64,000 nucleotides of DNA from DATBVX01 sp963705495 (GCA_963705495.1 CAVPJQ010000021.1:5556-69555), one strand, 5' to 3'. Numbered from the stretch's first letter, positions 43,633 to 52,592 are shown. Notes: generated by a model not told the origin, from the sequence alone. Program-made: numbers and translations.

Positions 43633-44313
43633 GTGGCTGGCTCATCTGCAGAACGCGTAACGATCAATGTCGGAGATGCACACCGCGTCTCCGGGCTGCT
43701 GCAGCGGCCATCGGATGCCAAAGCATGCCTCGTACTGGCGCACGGGGCCGGCGCGGGCATGCAGCACCCCTTCATGGCGGCCGTTGCCGCGGAGTTCGAG
43801 GCCTTGGGCATTGCCACGCTCCGCTATCAGTTCCCCTACATGGAACGAGGTTCCAGGCGGCCGGATCCGCCTGCGCTTTGCCACGCCACGGTCCGCGCCG
43901 CCATCACAGAAGCCACGCGGCTCGCACCGGATCTGCCACTTTTTGCCGGTGGCAAGTCCTTCGGCGGGCGAATGACGTCGCAGACGCAAGCGGCTTGCCC
44001 ACTATCGGGCGTCCGAGGTCTGGTGTTCCTTGGTTTTCCCCTGCATCCACCGGGGAAGCCTGCCGATGAGAGAGCCGAGCACCTTTTGGAGGTGCGGATT
44101 CCGATGCTGTTTCTCCAGGGCGGCCGGGACGAGTTCGCAAACCTGGACCTGCTGGAGCCACTCATCGATCGGCTCGGCACGCGCGCCACACTGAAACTGT
44201 TTGCTGATGCGGACCACTCTTTCCATGTATCGACACGCAGCGGACGGAACGATGCGCAGGTCAGAAGTGAACTGCTACGCGAGGCGAGCGCCTGGATCCA
44301 ATCGGTGATTTGA
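43633..44313 (+). CDS. Alpha/beta hydrolase (dienelactone-hydrolase/KANL3-Tex30 type)
   Basis: 226 residues from a GTG at 43633; sequence 5' of this lies over the MxaD-like gene on the other strand. KACLVLAHGAGAGMQHPFM begins the fold, the nucleophile region is LFAGGKSFGGRMTSQ (Ser), then FLGFPLHPPGKP and MLFLQGGRDEFANLDLLEPLI (Asp), and DADHSFHVS (His). Cytosolic, substrate unknown. The start is uncertain because the SD (AAGG) is too close; other starts are possible within the first 20 residues. Confidence 0.78.
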   Translation: MAGSSAERVTINVGDAHRVSGLLQRPSDAKACLVLAHGAGAGMQHPFMAAVAAEFEALGIATLRYQFPYMERGSRRPDPPALCHATVRAAITEATRLAPDLPLFAGGKSFGGRMTSQTQAACPLSGVRGLVFLGFPLHPPGKPADERAEHLLEVRIPMLFLQGGRDEFANLDLLEPLIDRLGTRATLKLFADADHSFHVSTRSGRNDAQVRSELLREASAWIQSVI

Positions 44314-44370
44314 GACTCAGCGGTTGCAGCGAGGAGTGTGGAGGTGCATCGATGGTTACGGTCCAGGCTG

Positions 44371-45207
44371 TCACTTCCTGCCCTGCAGATCACGATTCGA
44401 TTTCAGGTAGGCGATGATTTTCTGGCGCACATCGGCATCCGCGATGCCGGTGTATGGCTTCATGCTGTTGTTCGAGATGACCTGGTCAGGATTGGCAATG
44501 AATCTATCCAGAGTCGACTCGTCCCAAATGATTCCCGACTCTGATAGCCCCCCCGCTGAGTTGCGGTAGCCGGGTATGGACCCGGCTTCCGCACCATAGA
44601 CCCCGTACAGCGACGGCCCCAAGCGATGATCACCCTGCTTCACCGAATGACAGGTGCGGCAGTGATTGTTGAAAGCCGCCCTGCCATCGGTCGCCGTCTT
44701 TGCTCCGTGAACCAGCCCCGCGACGAACGATTCGGGTAGCGCGGCGAAGTTGAGCATTCGCGCGATCCGGTCACCCTTCAATTCGACCAGCGCAAGCTGC
44801 CCGTGTGACCCGCTTTCAGTCGACTGCGCGTCGTACTGGACGAACACCGTATTGGCGTCATTGGTCGGAAAGATCCACAGATTCGAAACACGCGAACCCG
44901 TATTGTTCGCGGCGCAAGCTGCGAGCAGTGAACTGGCATCCATGCTGAGGTAGGTCCCCGGCTCATCCAGGGCGTACTCGACGCGCACCTGGCCGGTGGT
45001 CACGCTGCCAAGAGCGCGCGCGTCACGCGCTACGCAGGCGGCAACAAAGCCGTTGATCGCTCGTTCGGCACGGGAGATCAATTTGGCGGAAGTCTGTGCA
45101 GCGGCCGTGCTGGGCACGAGCGCCTTCTGATCCGAGGACAAGGCGACCTCCACGGCTAGGGTGAGCGCCACACAAAGGAAAGAGGCAAGCAGCGGGTACG
45201 GTTTCAC
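44371..45207 (-). CDS. NTF2-like domain fused to a class I cytochrome c
   Basis: 278 residues with a signal peptide (LLASFLCVALTLAVEVALS). The N-terminal half (about 40-165) resembles an NTF2/SnoaL domain (FVAACVARDARALGSV, FPTNDANTVFVQYDAQ). The C-terminal half is a c-type cytochrome with C183-R-T-C186-H187 and Met249 axial ligand (SNNSMKPYTGI). Such a cytochrome could accept electrons from periplasmic dehydrogenases, for instance the PQQ enzyme. The fusion is unusual. Diverges from the small repeat protein across 238 bp. Confidence 0.88.
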   Translation of the reverse strand: MKPYPLLASFLCVALTLAVEVALSSDQKALVPSTAAAQTSAKLISRAERAINGFVAACVARDARALGSVTTGQVRVEYALDEPGTYLSMDASSLLAACAANNTGSRVSNLWIFPTNDANTVFVQYDAQSTESGSHGQLALVELKGDRIARMLNFAALPESFVAGLVHGAKTATDGRAAFNNHCRTCHSVKQGDHRLGPSLYGVYGAEAGSIPGYRNSAGGLSESGIIWDESTLDRFIANPDQVISNNSMKPYTGIADADVRQKIIAYLKSNRDLQGRK

Positions 45208-45315
45208 GGCGAATTCCTCCGGTTATGAGTCCGAGGTCACTGCGGTGCAACAACGCGCCGCATCTGGCCTTCACTAGTACAGACGCAAACGGGTCGGAAT
45301 TCGGCTCACGATTTT

Positions 45316-45405
45316 CGTCGGGTGCGCTGGATCCGGTGTAGTGCTATAAGCGCAGCCGCCACGGCACAGCATGCAGCACGCGGCGCAGCGCATGCGCACC
45401 CGACG
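45316..45405. promoter_or_regulatory. 12-bp perfect inverted repeat bracketing an extended -10 promoter
   Basis: cgtcgggtgcgc (45316-45327) and its exact complement (45394-45405) are 78 bp apart start to start. Between them lies TG-n-TATAAG (45342-45350), an extended -10, so transcription likely begins near 45357 toward the small protein at 45446. The left arm overlaps the -35 zone. The arrangement fits operator looping or a repressor pair; it is not an RNA hairpin if the start is as inferred. Confidence 0.5.
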
Positions 45406-45445
45406 CGCGTAACAGACCGCTCGCAGCACAACTGGGGAGAAAGCA

Positions 45446-45718
45446 ATGGGCAGAATAGTTCCCGGCACTGACGCCAAGGCCAAGGTCACTCTCAATTTTT
45501 CGAACGGCAAGGTCCTGAGCTTTCCGGCGGCCGTCACCGTCCGGCCCGATGGAGGCGTCGACTTCGCGATTCCACAAGGCAGAATCGTCCCCGGCACGGA
45601 TGCACGGGTTACGATCAATTTTTCGGATGGCAGAGTCGTCAGCACCGGCAGCATGAAGATCACTCCGGGCCCCGGCGGCAACACGTCACTGCAACCCGGC
45701 GCGCTTCCTACAGGCTAG
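45446..45718 (+). CDS. Small two-repeat protein of unknown function
   Basis: 90 residues, no signal peptide, good SD (GGGGAGA). Two near-identical units: GRIVPGTDAKAKVTLNFSNG (2-21) and GRIVPGTDARVTINFSDG (45-62), each followed by K/RVxS; the first unit then has a FPAAVTVRPDGGVDFAIPQ linker. The alternation of beta-prone hydrophobics suggests two beta-hairpins. I do not recognise the family. It stands alone between a cytochrome c and a kinase. Confidence 0.72.
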   Translation: MGRIVPGTDAKAKVTLNFSNGKVLSFPAAVTVRPDGGVDFAIPQGRIVPGTDARVTINFSDGRVVSTGSMKITPGPGGNTSLQPGALPTG

Positions 45719-45760
45719 GCCGGCGACGCTGATCCTCGATGAGCGGGGCGTGACTGGAGA

Positions 45761-48424
45761 TCACCCTTTCGAAGGATGATGATCGGCGCGTATCCGCTCA
45801 AGCGCGGCCTGGGCCTCGTGCGCCTGGCGAACAACCGCGCTCGACTTCCCTTGAGTGGCGATCACGAGGGGGAGGCTCTCGTGCAGTAATGATTCAGCCT
45901 CGTCGTACTGTCGTAACTCGACCAAAGCACTGGCGAGTGAGCTGCGGGTAATGGCCAGCATCGGGCTGTCCGCTGGCATTGTCGCCGCTGCGATCTGCGT
46001 GGCGTGCCTGAGGAGAGGGATTGCTTCGGTCGCGCGGCCTTCGTCAACCAGCACCCTGCCGAGACCCGCGAGCGCAGGAGCGAATGACGTGTGCTCAGGC
46101 GGCAGTGCCTTGGTATAGGTTTCCAGCGCTGCCCGGAACTGAGTCTCCGCCTCGCTCAAGCGACCGGCATCATGCAGAAGGATTGCGAGGTTGACCTGGC
46201 TCGTGCCGACGTTGGCATGCGCGGGGCCACGAACACGCACATTCAGATCGAGCACCTCACGCAGCACCTTTTCCGCCTCTACGACGTCGCCCTTGCGGCG
46301 CAGGAAGCGCCCGTAGTTCGAAAGCGCGTCGATCGTGTAGGGATGCTCGGGTCCGAGCACGCGACGAAGTTGTTCGTTGGATTTGAGGAACAGCGGCTCG
46401 GCAGCTACAAACTGCCCTTGCATCTGCAGCACGTAGGCCAGGTTGTGAGTCTCCATGATCACGCGTGGATAGTCCTCACCGAACGCAGACCGATCGACCG
46501 CGAGAGCGGCGTTGAGCAGGCTCGCCGCCTCATCGTAGTGCCCCACGAACGCGAGCAGAGTGGCCAGCTCATTCATCACCTGCGCAGCTTCCGGCGTCGC
46601 CTGCAAGCCGCGCCGCGAATAGAGCGCGAGGCTGTCGCGATAGTACTTCTCGGCGGCGATCTGCTCGCCGCGCTCGAACGCGACCCGCCCCAGGTCGGTC
46701 AGCGTCTGTGCTACCTCGGTCGCATCGGGCCCAAGCAGTTCGCGGCGCATCTGCAGCGCCGTCTGCATGCGCGCTTCTGCCTCCTCCAGCTTCCCCTGCG
46801 ACATCAACGCATTGCCGATCTCATTGAGCATCGCTGCGACATCCGGGTGCCTGGGGCCGTGGATCTCGATCAGGCCTGCAAGCGCCTTCTCGAGTACCGG
46901 CTCGGCATCGCCCCCCAGTCCGAGGCGGTTGTAAACGCGTCCCATTGTTCCCATCAGCGCCGCGCGCGTTTCGGGTTCCGCAGCGAAGCGTGATTCGATC
47001 TGCCGCGTGCCAGCATCCAGGAGCTCGCGCGCTGTCACCTCATTGCCGCGCGCCTTGTATGGGTCTGAAAGCTCGAAGACATCGACCATGAACGAAGACA
47101 CCTGCTCGGCGCGCACGCGTTCGCGCGCGGTGCGCTGCATCTGCGCGTACATCGCCGCCGCGAAGCCGGCGAGAAGCAGCACGATGACCGCGCCGACGCT
47201 CACCCCGACCACGTGGCGCGACACGAATTTGCGCGTGCGATAGAACCACGTATCGCGGACCGCGAGCACTGGCTGTCCCGTGAGATAGCGCCGCACGTCC
47301 GCCGATAGCTGCTCGACGGTGGTGTAGCGGCGCTCCGGTTCGGAGCGCAGGGCCTTGGCGACGATGGTGCTTAAGTCACCCGAAAGCGTTCGCTTGAGCT
47401 TGTTGGGTGTCGATCTGCGCTGTTCGGCAATCGTGCTCGCATCATCGCCCGCCAATGTGGCCCGGCCGAGAGGAAGCGCCTCCGCCATCTGCACGTCACG
47501 CTCCAGCTCCCGCCCTGTCATGTGTTGCCGGCTGTACGGTCTGCGGCCGGACAACAACGCATACATCAATATGCCTAGTGAATAGACATCGGTCGCCGTC
47601 GTAACGGGCTGGCCCAGGATCTGTTCCGGAGCGGCGTAGTCCGGAGTCAACGCACGCCCGCTCAGACGCGTGAGCTCGGTCTCTGCAGCGGGCTTTTCAG
47701 GCTCGACAAGTTTCGCAATCCCAAAGTCGAGCAGCTTGATCTCGCCCTGCGCGGTCACCAGGATGTTGGGCGGCTTCAGGTCCCGGTGAATGACGAGATG
47801 GGTGTGTGCGTGCGAAACCGCGTCACACACCTGCAGGAAAAGACGCAGTCGCGACGGAACATCGAGGCTCTGTTCATCACACCATTGATCGATGGGCTTG
47901 CCCTCGACGTATTCGAGGACGAAATACAGGACACCCATCGATGTCGCGCCGGCATCGAGGAGGCGAGCGATGTGCGGATGCGAAAGCTGGCCGAGGATCC
48001 TGCCTTCGCGAATGAAACGCTCGCGTGCAGCGGACTGCGCAACATGCGCGTGCAGAACCTTCAGGGCCACGGCGCCCTCGAACCGTCCGTCGATGCGGCG
48101 CGCCAGCCAGACCTCGCCCATTCCGCCCAGACCCACCTGCCGCTCGAGTTGATAGGCGCCAAAGCGGGTGCCGGCCTCGAGCGCGGCCTCCGAAGCGCCT
48201 GACGTGATGCCGGCATCCTGTGCCGCATCGCCAGCGAGAAATTCATTCGCCTCCGCGGCGCGATCGGCGCCGAGAAGGGTCAGAACGTGCGGATACAGAT
48301 CGGGCCGTGCCTCGGCCAGCCCGGCAAGTTCCTGGTCCCGGTTCTGCGGCCCCAGTGCCAGCAGGCGCTCGAAACAGGCAAGTGCTTCGCGCCAGACTTC
48401 CGCCGATGGCTGTGCGAGGTCCAT
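45761..48424 (-). CDS. Serine/threonine protein kinase with TPR sensor domain
   Basis: 887 residues. A linker, then the kinase domain: VGLGGMGEVW, K122 (VALKVL), E140, HRDLKPPN with D215, and DFG with D233. One membrane helix (about 405-426, VVGVSVGAVIVLLLAGF), then a periplasmic region of tetratricopeptide repeats to the end. Such transmembrane kinases are paired with the sigma factor encoded just before. The ATG overlaps the sigma TGA by one base (TGATG). Confidence 0.94.
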   Translation of the reverse strand: MDLAQPSAEVWREALACFERLLALGPQNRDQELAGLAEARPDLYPHVLTLLGADRAAEANEFLAGDAAQDAGITSGASEAALEAGTRFGAYQLERQVGLGGMGEVWLARRIDGRFEGAVALKVLHAHVAQSAARERFIREGRILGQLSHPHIARLLDAGATSMGVLYFVLEYVEGKPIDQWCDEQSLDVPSRLRLFLQVCDAVSHAHTHLVIHRDLKPPNILVTAQGEIKLLDFGIAKLVEPEKPAAETELTRLSGRALTPDYAAPEQILGQPVTTATDVYSLGILMYALLSGRRPYSRQHMTGRELERDVQMAEALPLGRATLAGDDASTIAEQRRSTPNKLKRTLSGDLSTIVAKALRSEPERRYTTVEQLSADVRRYLTGQPVLAVRDTWFYRTRKFVSRHVVGVSVGAVIVLLLAGFAAAMYAQMQRTARERVRAEQVSSFMVDVFELSDPYKARGNEVTARELLDAGTRQIESRFAAEPETRAALMGTMGRVYNRLGLGGDAEPVLEKALAGLIEIHGPRHPDVAAMLNEIGNALMSQGKLEEAEARMQTALQMRRELLGPDATEVAQTLTDLGRVAFERGEQIAAEKYYRDSLALYSRRGLQATPEAAQVMNELATLLAFVGHYDEAASLLNAALAVDRSAFGEDYPRVIMETHNLAYVLQMQGQFVAAEPLFLKSNEQLRRVLGPEHPYTIDALSNYGRFLRRKGDVVEAEKVLREVLDLNVRVRGPAHANVGTSQVNLAILLHDAGRLSEAETQFRAALETYTKALPPEHTSFAPALAGLGRVLVDEGRATEAIPLLRHATQIAAATMPADSPMLAITRSSLASALVELRQYDEAESLLHESLPLVIATQGKSSAVVRQAHEAQAALERIRADHHPSKG

Positions 48425-48984
48425 CAGTCAGCGCCGGGTCGCAGGGCCATGTATAGGAATGCGCGCGCCTTTTGCCAGTCGCGCTTCACCGTCGCAGGCG
48501 AGGTCTGCAGAACCTCCGCGATCTCTTCTATGGAGAGTCCCGCGAAATATCGCATCTCGACGATCTGGTGGGCGCGTGCGTCGATCCGCGCCAATTGCTG
48601 AAGTGCAGCGTCCAGCGCTTCGACTTCTGGCGCAGGTAACTCGACTTCGGGATCGTTGCCGGTCAGCGTGACGTGAACGTCGCCACGCCCCCGCTTCTGC
48701 GCGCCGCGTTTGCGCACGTAGTCGATGATCACGCTACGCATGACGCCAGCGGCATAGGCGTAGAACATGCGCCGGTTTGCGCCCGGGATCTCCGGCTGAC
48801 GAACCAGGCACAGATAAGCCTCGTGCACGAGGCCTGCCGCATCCAGGTCGGTAAGTGCCGCTGCGCGTGCCAGCTTCTGGCGGGCCAGGCGATTCAACTC
48901 GCCGTAAACGCTCGCGAATAGCTCATTGCCCGCCTGGGCGTCGCCCTGGTGCGCGCGTTCGAGTAATACGGTGACGTCACCCAA
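48424..48984 (-). CDS. ECF sigma factor, TIGR02999-type (kinase-associated)
   Basis: 186 residues from a TTG at 48982-48984, which has GGGAGA about 6 bases upstream; an ATG further up extends the frame without homology. Region 2: AGNELFASVYGELNRLARQKLARA, DLDAAGLVHEAYLCLVR, RRMFYAYAAGVMRSVIIDYVRKR; region 4 helix-turn-helix in GLSIEEIAEVLQTSPATVKRDWQKARAFLY. This family is co-encoded with Ser/Thr kinases, and phosphorylation of the sigma factor is a proposed activation mode. Divergent from the metallohydrolase gene across 109 bp. Confidence 0.93.
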   Translation of the reverse strand: MGDVTVLLERAHQGDAQAGNELFASVYGELNRLARQKLARAAALTDLDAAGLVHEAYLCLVRQPEIPGANRRMFYAYAAGVMRSVIIDYVRKRGAQKRGRGDVHVTLTGNDPEVELPAPEVEALDAALQQLARIDARAHQIVEMRYFAGLSIEEIAEVLQTSPATVKRDWQKARAFLYMALRPGAD

Positions 48985-49093
48985 TGCGCATCTCCCGTTG
49001 CCGGCCAGCGCTGCTGGCTGCCGGACAATAGTAATGAAACGGGAGCACGGCACGCCATTGACGCGGCGCAGTTCATTCCTTAGAAGTCACGGC

Positions 49094-50041
49094 ATGGGTG
49101 ACGCCTCACTTCTCTCACGACGCGATGTCTTGCTGGGCGGCGGCGCATGCCTCTGTTGCCTTCGAAGTCTCGCAGCGCGAGAGGACGCAGATGCCGTTGC
49201 CGTGCAGGAGGTCGCGCCCGGCATTCACATTCGCAGCGGTGTGGACGAAGAGGCGACGGCGCAGAACGCTGGTGCGATCGCAAATGTCGGTTTCATCGTC
49301 GGCCGCCAGGCGGTGGCGGTTGCGGATCCGGGCGGAAGCCTTAACGACGGTGCCAGACTCCGCGACACTATTCGTACGGTAACGAAGCTCCCGATTCGGT
49401 ACGTGATCTTGTCGCACGTGCACCCGGATCACATCTTCGGCGCCGGCGCTTTCGTGGCGGACAAGCCAACGTATGTCGGGCATGCCCGCCTTCCGTATGC
49501 ACTCGCGCAGCGCGGCGAGTACTACCGGCGGCGACTTGAGCAGGTCCTCGGAGAAGGTGCCGCCGGGCCAGTTGTTGAACCGACGATGCTGGTGAAGGAG
49601 CGCACTGAGATCGATCTCGGCGATCGGGTTCTGTCGCTGACCGCGCACGCTACGGCGCACACCGATTGTGATCTGAGCGTGTTCGATGCACAGACCTCAA
49701 CGCTTCTGCCTTCCGATCTCCTGTTCGTTCGGCGCATTCCGTCTCTCGATGGCAGCATCACGGGCTGGCTGAAGGCGCTCGGCGTGCTCAAGGGATTGAA
49801 AGCCCAACATGCTGTTCCCGGCCACGGGCCGGCATCAGTGGACTGGCCTTCAGGAGCGGCGGACATCGAGCGCTATCTGCGGGTCCTGCTGAGCGAGACG
49901 CGCGAGGCCGTGGCGAAAGGCATGGAGATCGGCGAGGCTGTGCAGGCGGTCGGGCAATCCGAGCGCGGTCGATGGGCACTGTTTGATGAATATCACGGTC
50001 ACAACGTCACCAAGGCCTTCAAGGAACTCGAATGGGAATAG
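49094..50041 (+). CDS. Quinoprotein-associated zinc metallohydrolase (MBL fold), Tat-exported
   Basis: 315 residues from ATG 49094. Tat motif LLSRRDVLLGGGAC; then AVADPGGSLNDGARLRDTIR, the zinc motif LSHVHPDHIFGAGAF (HxHxDH) and a second His/Asp (AHTDCDLSVFDA, PGHGPASVDW). It matches the SoxH-like zinc metallohydrolase of PQQ dehydrogenase relay systems (TIGR04558/04559 type). Followed in order by the SoxYZ-like carrier and CxxCW protein. Exact reaction is not established. Confidence 0.9.
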   Translation: MGDASLLSRRDVLLGGGACLCCLRSLAAREDADAVAVQEVAPGIHIRSGVDEEATAQNAGAIANVGFIVGRQAVAVADPGGSLNDGARLRDTIRTVTKLPIRYVILSHVHPDHIFGAGAFVADKPTYVGHARLPYALAQRGEYYRRRLEQVLGEGAAGPVVEPTMLVKERTEIDLGDRVLSLTAHATAHTDCDLSVFDAQTSTLLPSDLLFVRRIPSLDGSITGWLKALGVLKGLKAQHAVPGHGPASVDWPSGAADIERYLRVLLSETREAVAKGMEIGEAVQAVGQSERGRWALFDEYHGHNVTKAFKELEWE

Positions 50042-50111
50042 CCACGTGCGGACACTTCGTTGAGGTGAGCAGGAGCGGTATGCTGCGCAGGTACGTACTC
50101 GGGGGTTCGAG

Positions 50112-50960
50112 ATGGTGATACTCAAAGGCCCGCTGCTGGCGGCAACGATCTGCGTGCTCGGATCATTCGCCACAATCTCCCAAGCACAGGTGCCGGACGA
50201 CGAGGTCGCCGCGCGCGCCGAACGCTGGAAGACACTGCAGGAAGCCATCTTCGGCGATCGCAAGATGCGCGATGGGAGCGGTGTCATCGAGCTCGACGTT
50301 CCACCACGCGCGCTCGATGCAGCGCTGGTGCCAGTCGGCTTGCAGCTCGTCGGCGACAAGCCCGTCAAAGCCGTGTACCTGATCATCGACAACAACCCGT
50401 CCCCGCTGTCTGCGCAAATCACCTTCGGACCAAGAGCGGACACGCGCAGCATCAAGCTGCGCGTACGCGTGGATGAATACACGCTGATGCACGCGGTCGC
50501 AGAAACACCAGACGGGCAACTCTATCTCAGCGAGAAATTCGTAAAGGCCGCTGGCGGTTGTTCGGCACCCGCAGGCTTCTCGGAAGAAGAAGCCCTGAGG
50601 GAAGTGGGCCGCATCAAGTTGCGGCTGCTTGGCGACTTTGCGGCCGGCAAGCCGATCCAGGCGCAACTCATGATTCGTCATCCGAATTTCAACGGCATGC
50701 AGATGAACCAGGTCACTCGCTTCTACACACCCGCGCGCTTCATCAGGAGCACCGAGGTGACGTACGAAGGCAGTCGCGTGTTTCACCTTGATTCCGACAT
50801 CTCGATCAGCACCGATCCGGTGATCATTTTCGGCTTTGTGCCGCAGGCGAAAGGCAAGCTCAACGTCACCGTTCGCGACAGCGACGATGCGACGTTCGCT
50901 CACAGCTTCGAGGTGCCCGCGCTCGCAACTTCAGCCGACGCAGCCAGCCTCCAACAGTGA
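50112..50960 (+). CDS. Quinoprotein-associated SoxYZ-like carrier protein
   Basis: 282 residues with a signal peptide (LLAATICVLGSFATISQA). An N-terminal SoxY-like half (VIELDVPPRALDAALVPVGLQLVGDKPVKAVYLIIDNNP, split) ends in the carrier cysteine motif KAAGGCSAPAG (C150), and a SoxZ-like half follows (LMIRHPNFNGMQ, FRADVSISTDPV-like SISTDPVIIFGFVP). SoxYZ-like fusions of this type occur only beside PQQ dehydrogenases. It probably carries a covalent adduct on the cysteine. The start of the CxxCW gene overlaps its stop (TGATG). Confidence 0.92.
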   Translation: MVILKGPLLAATICVLGSFATISQAQVPDDEVAARAERWKTLQEAIFGDRKMRDGSGVIELDVPPRALDAALVPVGLQLVGDKPVKAVYLIIDNNPSPLSAQITFGPRADTRSIKLRVRVDEYTLMHAVAETPDGQLYLSEKFVKAAGGCSAPAGFSEEEALREVGRIKLRLLGDFAAGKPIQAQLMIRHPNFNGMQMNQVTRFYTPARFIRSTEVTYEGSRVFHLDSDISISTDPVIIFGFVPQAKGKLNVTVRDSDDATFAHSFEVPALATSADAASLQQ

Positions 50961-51580
50961 TGTCGACGCCCTGGCTTTCGGCCTGCGTGCTCGCCTTGTT
51001 CCTGCAAGCTGCCCCTGTCGCAGCCACAGATCCGCCCGCGAGCGAGGCACCCAAGGCAGATGCTGCGGTCCCCGACGAGCCGGTCGATTACTGGACTGGT
51101 CCGATCAACGGACCCGTTCCCGCGACACTTTCCGGTGCCACGGTGCTGCACACCGAGGAGCTCAACGCGTTGCTGAAGGAGGGCGACGTCGTCCTGGTGG
51201 ACGTGTCAAATCTTCCGCATCGGCCGGAGAAACTCGCGCAAGGCGCGGTGTGGCTGCCGAAACCCCACCAGGTGATCCCCGGAAGCCTGTGGGTCCCGGG
51301 CGCTGGCGTGGGTGCGATTGCGTCGGACGTCGACGCTGCGTTTCGCGATCGATTGGCGCACGCGACTGGCAACGACCTGGGGCGCATTGTCGTCATCTAC
51401 TGCCACGAACGCTGCTGGCTGAGCTGGAATGCAGCCAAACGCGCGGTCCGCTACGGCTACCGAAACGTGCACTGGTATCCGGAAGGCATCGAGGGCTGGA
51501 ACGCGGCTGGGCTGAAAAGCGTGATTGCGGAGCCGACGGTTGGCCCCTTTGGAAACCCAACCACACCTGGAACACCCTGA
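50960..51580 (+). CDS. PQQ-dependent catabolism-associated CxxCW motif protein
   Basis: 206 residues with a signal peptide (WLSACVLALFLQAAPVAA). A rhodanese-like fold: ALLKEGDVVLVDVSNLP, VIPGSLWVPGAGVGA, DLGRIVVIYCHERCWLSWNAAKRA, containing the CxxCW signature that names the family (TIGR03865). It may handle sulfur or redox on the carrier SoxYZ. Translationally coupled to SoxYZ. Completes the metallohydrolase-SoxYZ-CxxCW trio. No PQQ dehydrogenase gene is adjacent. Confidence 0.93.
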   Translation: MSTPWLSACVLALFLQAAPVAATDPPASEAPKADAAVPDEPVDYWTGPINGPVPATLSGATVLHTEELNALLKEGDVVLVDVSNLPHRPEKLAQGAVWLPKPHQVIPGSLWVPGAGVGAIASDVDAAFRDRLAHATGNDLGRIVVIYCHERCWLSWNAAKRAVRYGYRNVHWYPEGIEGWNAAGLKSVIAEPTVGPFGNPTTPGTP

Positions 51581-51599
51581 ACTGCTGTCAGCTTAGGAA

Positions 51600-52592
51600 T
51601 CAGAAATGGACTTCGATGCTGAGCTTCAGCGTGTGATCGGGCGTGTTTTCGTTGAGTCCCTCGAGCAAGCCGAGGCCAACGGTCATGCTCTTGCCCTCCT
51701 CTTCTTCACCCGTATCTCTCAGCAAGGCTGATCCTGGCGTCATCGCCTCGATTTCCTGAGCGCTTCCGAAGTCGTACGTGTAATACAGCACGGCCCCTGC
51801 GCGGTGCTGGTTGAAATCACCGAACAGTTGCGCGGCCTGCGGGGGACGGCCGGTACTCCCGATTCGCTCGGCGGTTCCGTAACCCTCAAGTGCCAGCGAC
51901 CAGCTCCCGGAAAACCTGTACATGAGCTGCGCCGCGTACGCGAAGTCCCATTTGTCATCGACCGGTTCGCCCTCTAAATGATCACCGCCGAATGCGTAGA
52001 CCGCCATCGGAACCGCCGCCGCAAACCACCGACCGGATTGAAACTCGACAATGGGGCCGAGCGTGAGGTTGTTGGACTCCTTATGATCCACAGGCCCTTC
52101 GATCTCGGCCACGACGCCCAACCCCGCACCGTCGCCATGTCGCGGAATGAGAATCGCAACAAACTCGGCGCCGACATCCGCGAGCTTCAGAGCGTCAAAG
52201 TCATTCGCCTGCCCGTTGCTCGCGGGATCATCAAGCCGCTCCTTTTCGAACTCGATGCCGACACGCATCTTGAGGAAGTTCGTGAAGCCCATTTCCAGCT
52301 CCAACGCGTAGCGCGCGCGAATGACCGCGTTCTCATCGACCTCAATCCCTGCGGGGTCGCTCGCGATCTGCCGTAACGGCTGGCCCCACGACCATGCGTT
52401 CTGACTCTGAAACTCGAATGCGCCCGGGGCACTGTCCAGTGTTTTGAGCTCGAACTGGCCGATCACTGGCTCCGCCCTCGCCGACGCGAGGACGAAGCCG
52501 AAAGCCATGGCACTCAGCGCGGTAGCGCCCAACAGGTGACGATGATCAGGCCCGCGCTTTTGGATCACGGCCAACTTGACTGATGGCAGCAC
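51600..52592 (-). CDS. Secreted beta-barrel-like protein of unknown function
   Basis: 330 residues from a GTG (52590-52592); the translated start is VLPSVKLAVIQ. A signal-like segment (GATALSAMAFGFVLASARA) and alternating beta strands with a terminal phenylalanine (IEVHF) indicate an outer-membrane barrel. SFDPNLP-like family not recognised; blocks include FELKTLDSAPGAFEFQSQ and IEVDENAVIRARYALELEMGF. Convergent with the CxxCW gene and just after the GNAT gene on the minus strand. Possibly a pore for the quinoprotein system (inference). Confidence 0.75.
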   Translation of the reverse strand: MLPSVKLAVIQKRGPDHRHLLGATALSAMAFGFVLASARAEPVIGQFELKTLDSAPGAFEFQSQNAWSWGQPLRQIASDPAGIEVDENAVIRARYALELEMGFTNFLKMRVGIEFEKERLDDPASNGQANDFDALKLADVGAEFVAILIPRHGDGAGLGVVAEIEGPVDHKESNNLTLGPIVEFQSGRWFAAAVPMAVYAFGGDHLEGEPVDDKWDFAYAAQLMYRFSGSWSLALEGYGTAERIGSTGRPPQAAQLFGDFNQHRAGAVLYYTYDFGSAQEIEAMTPGSALLRDTGEEEEGKSMTVGLGLLEGLNENTPDHTLKLSIEVHF

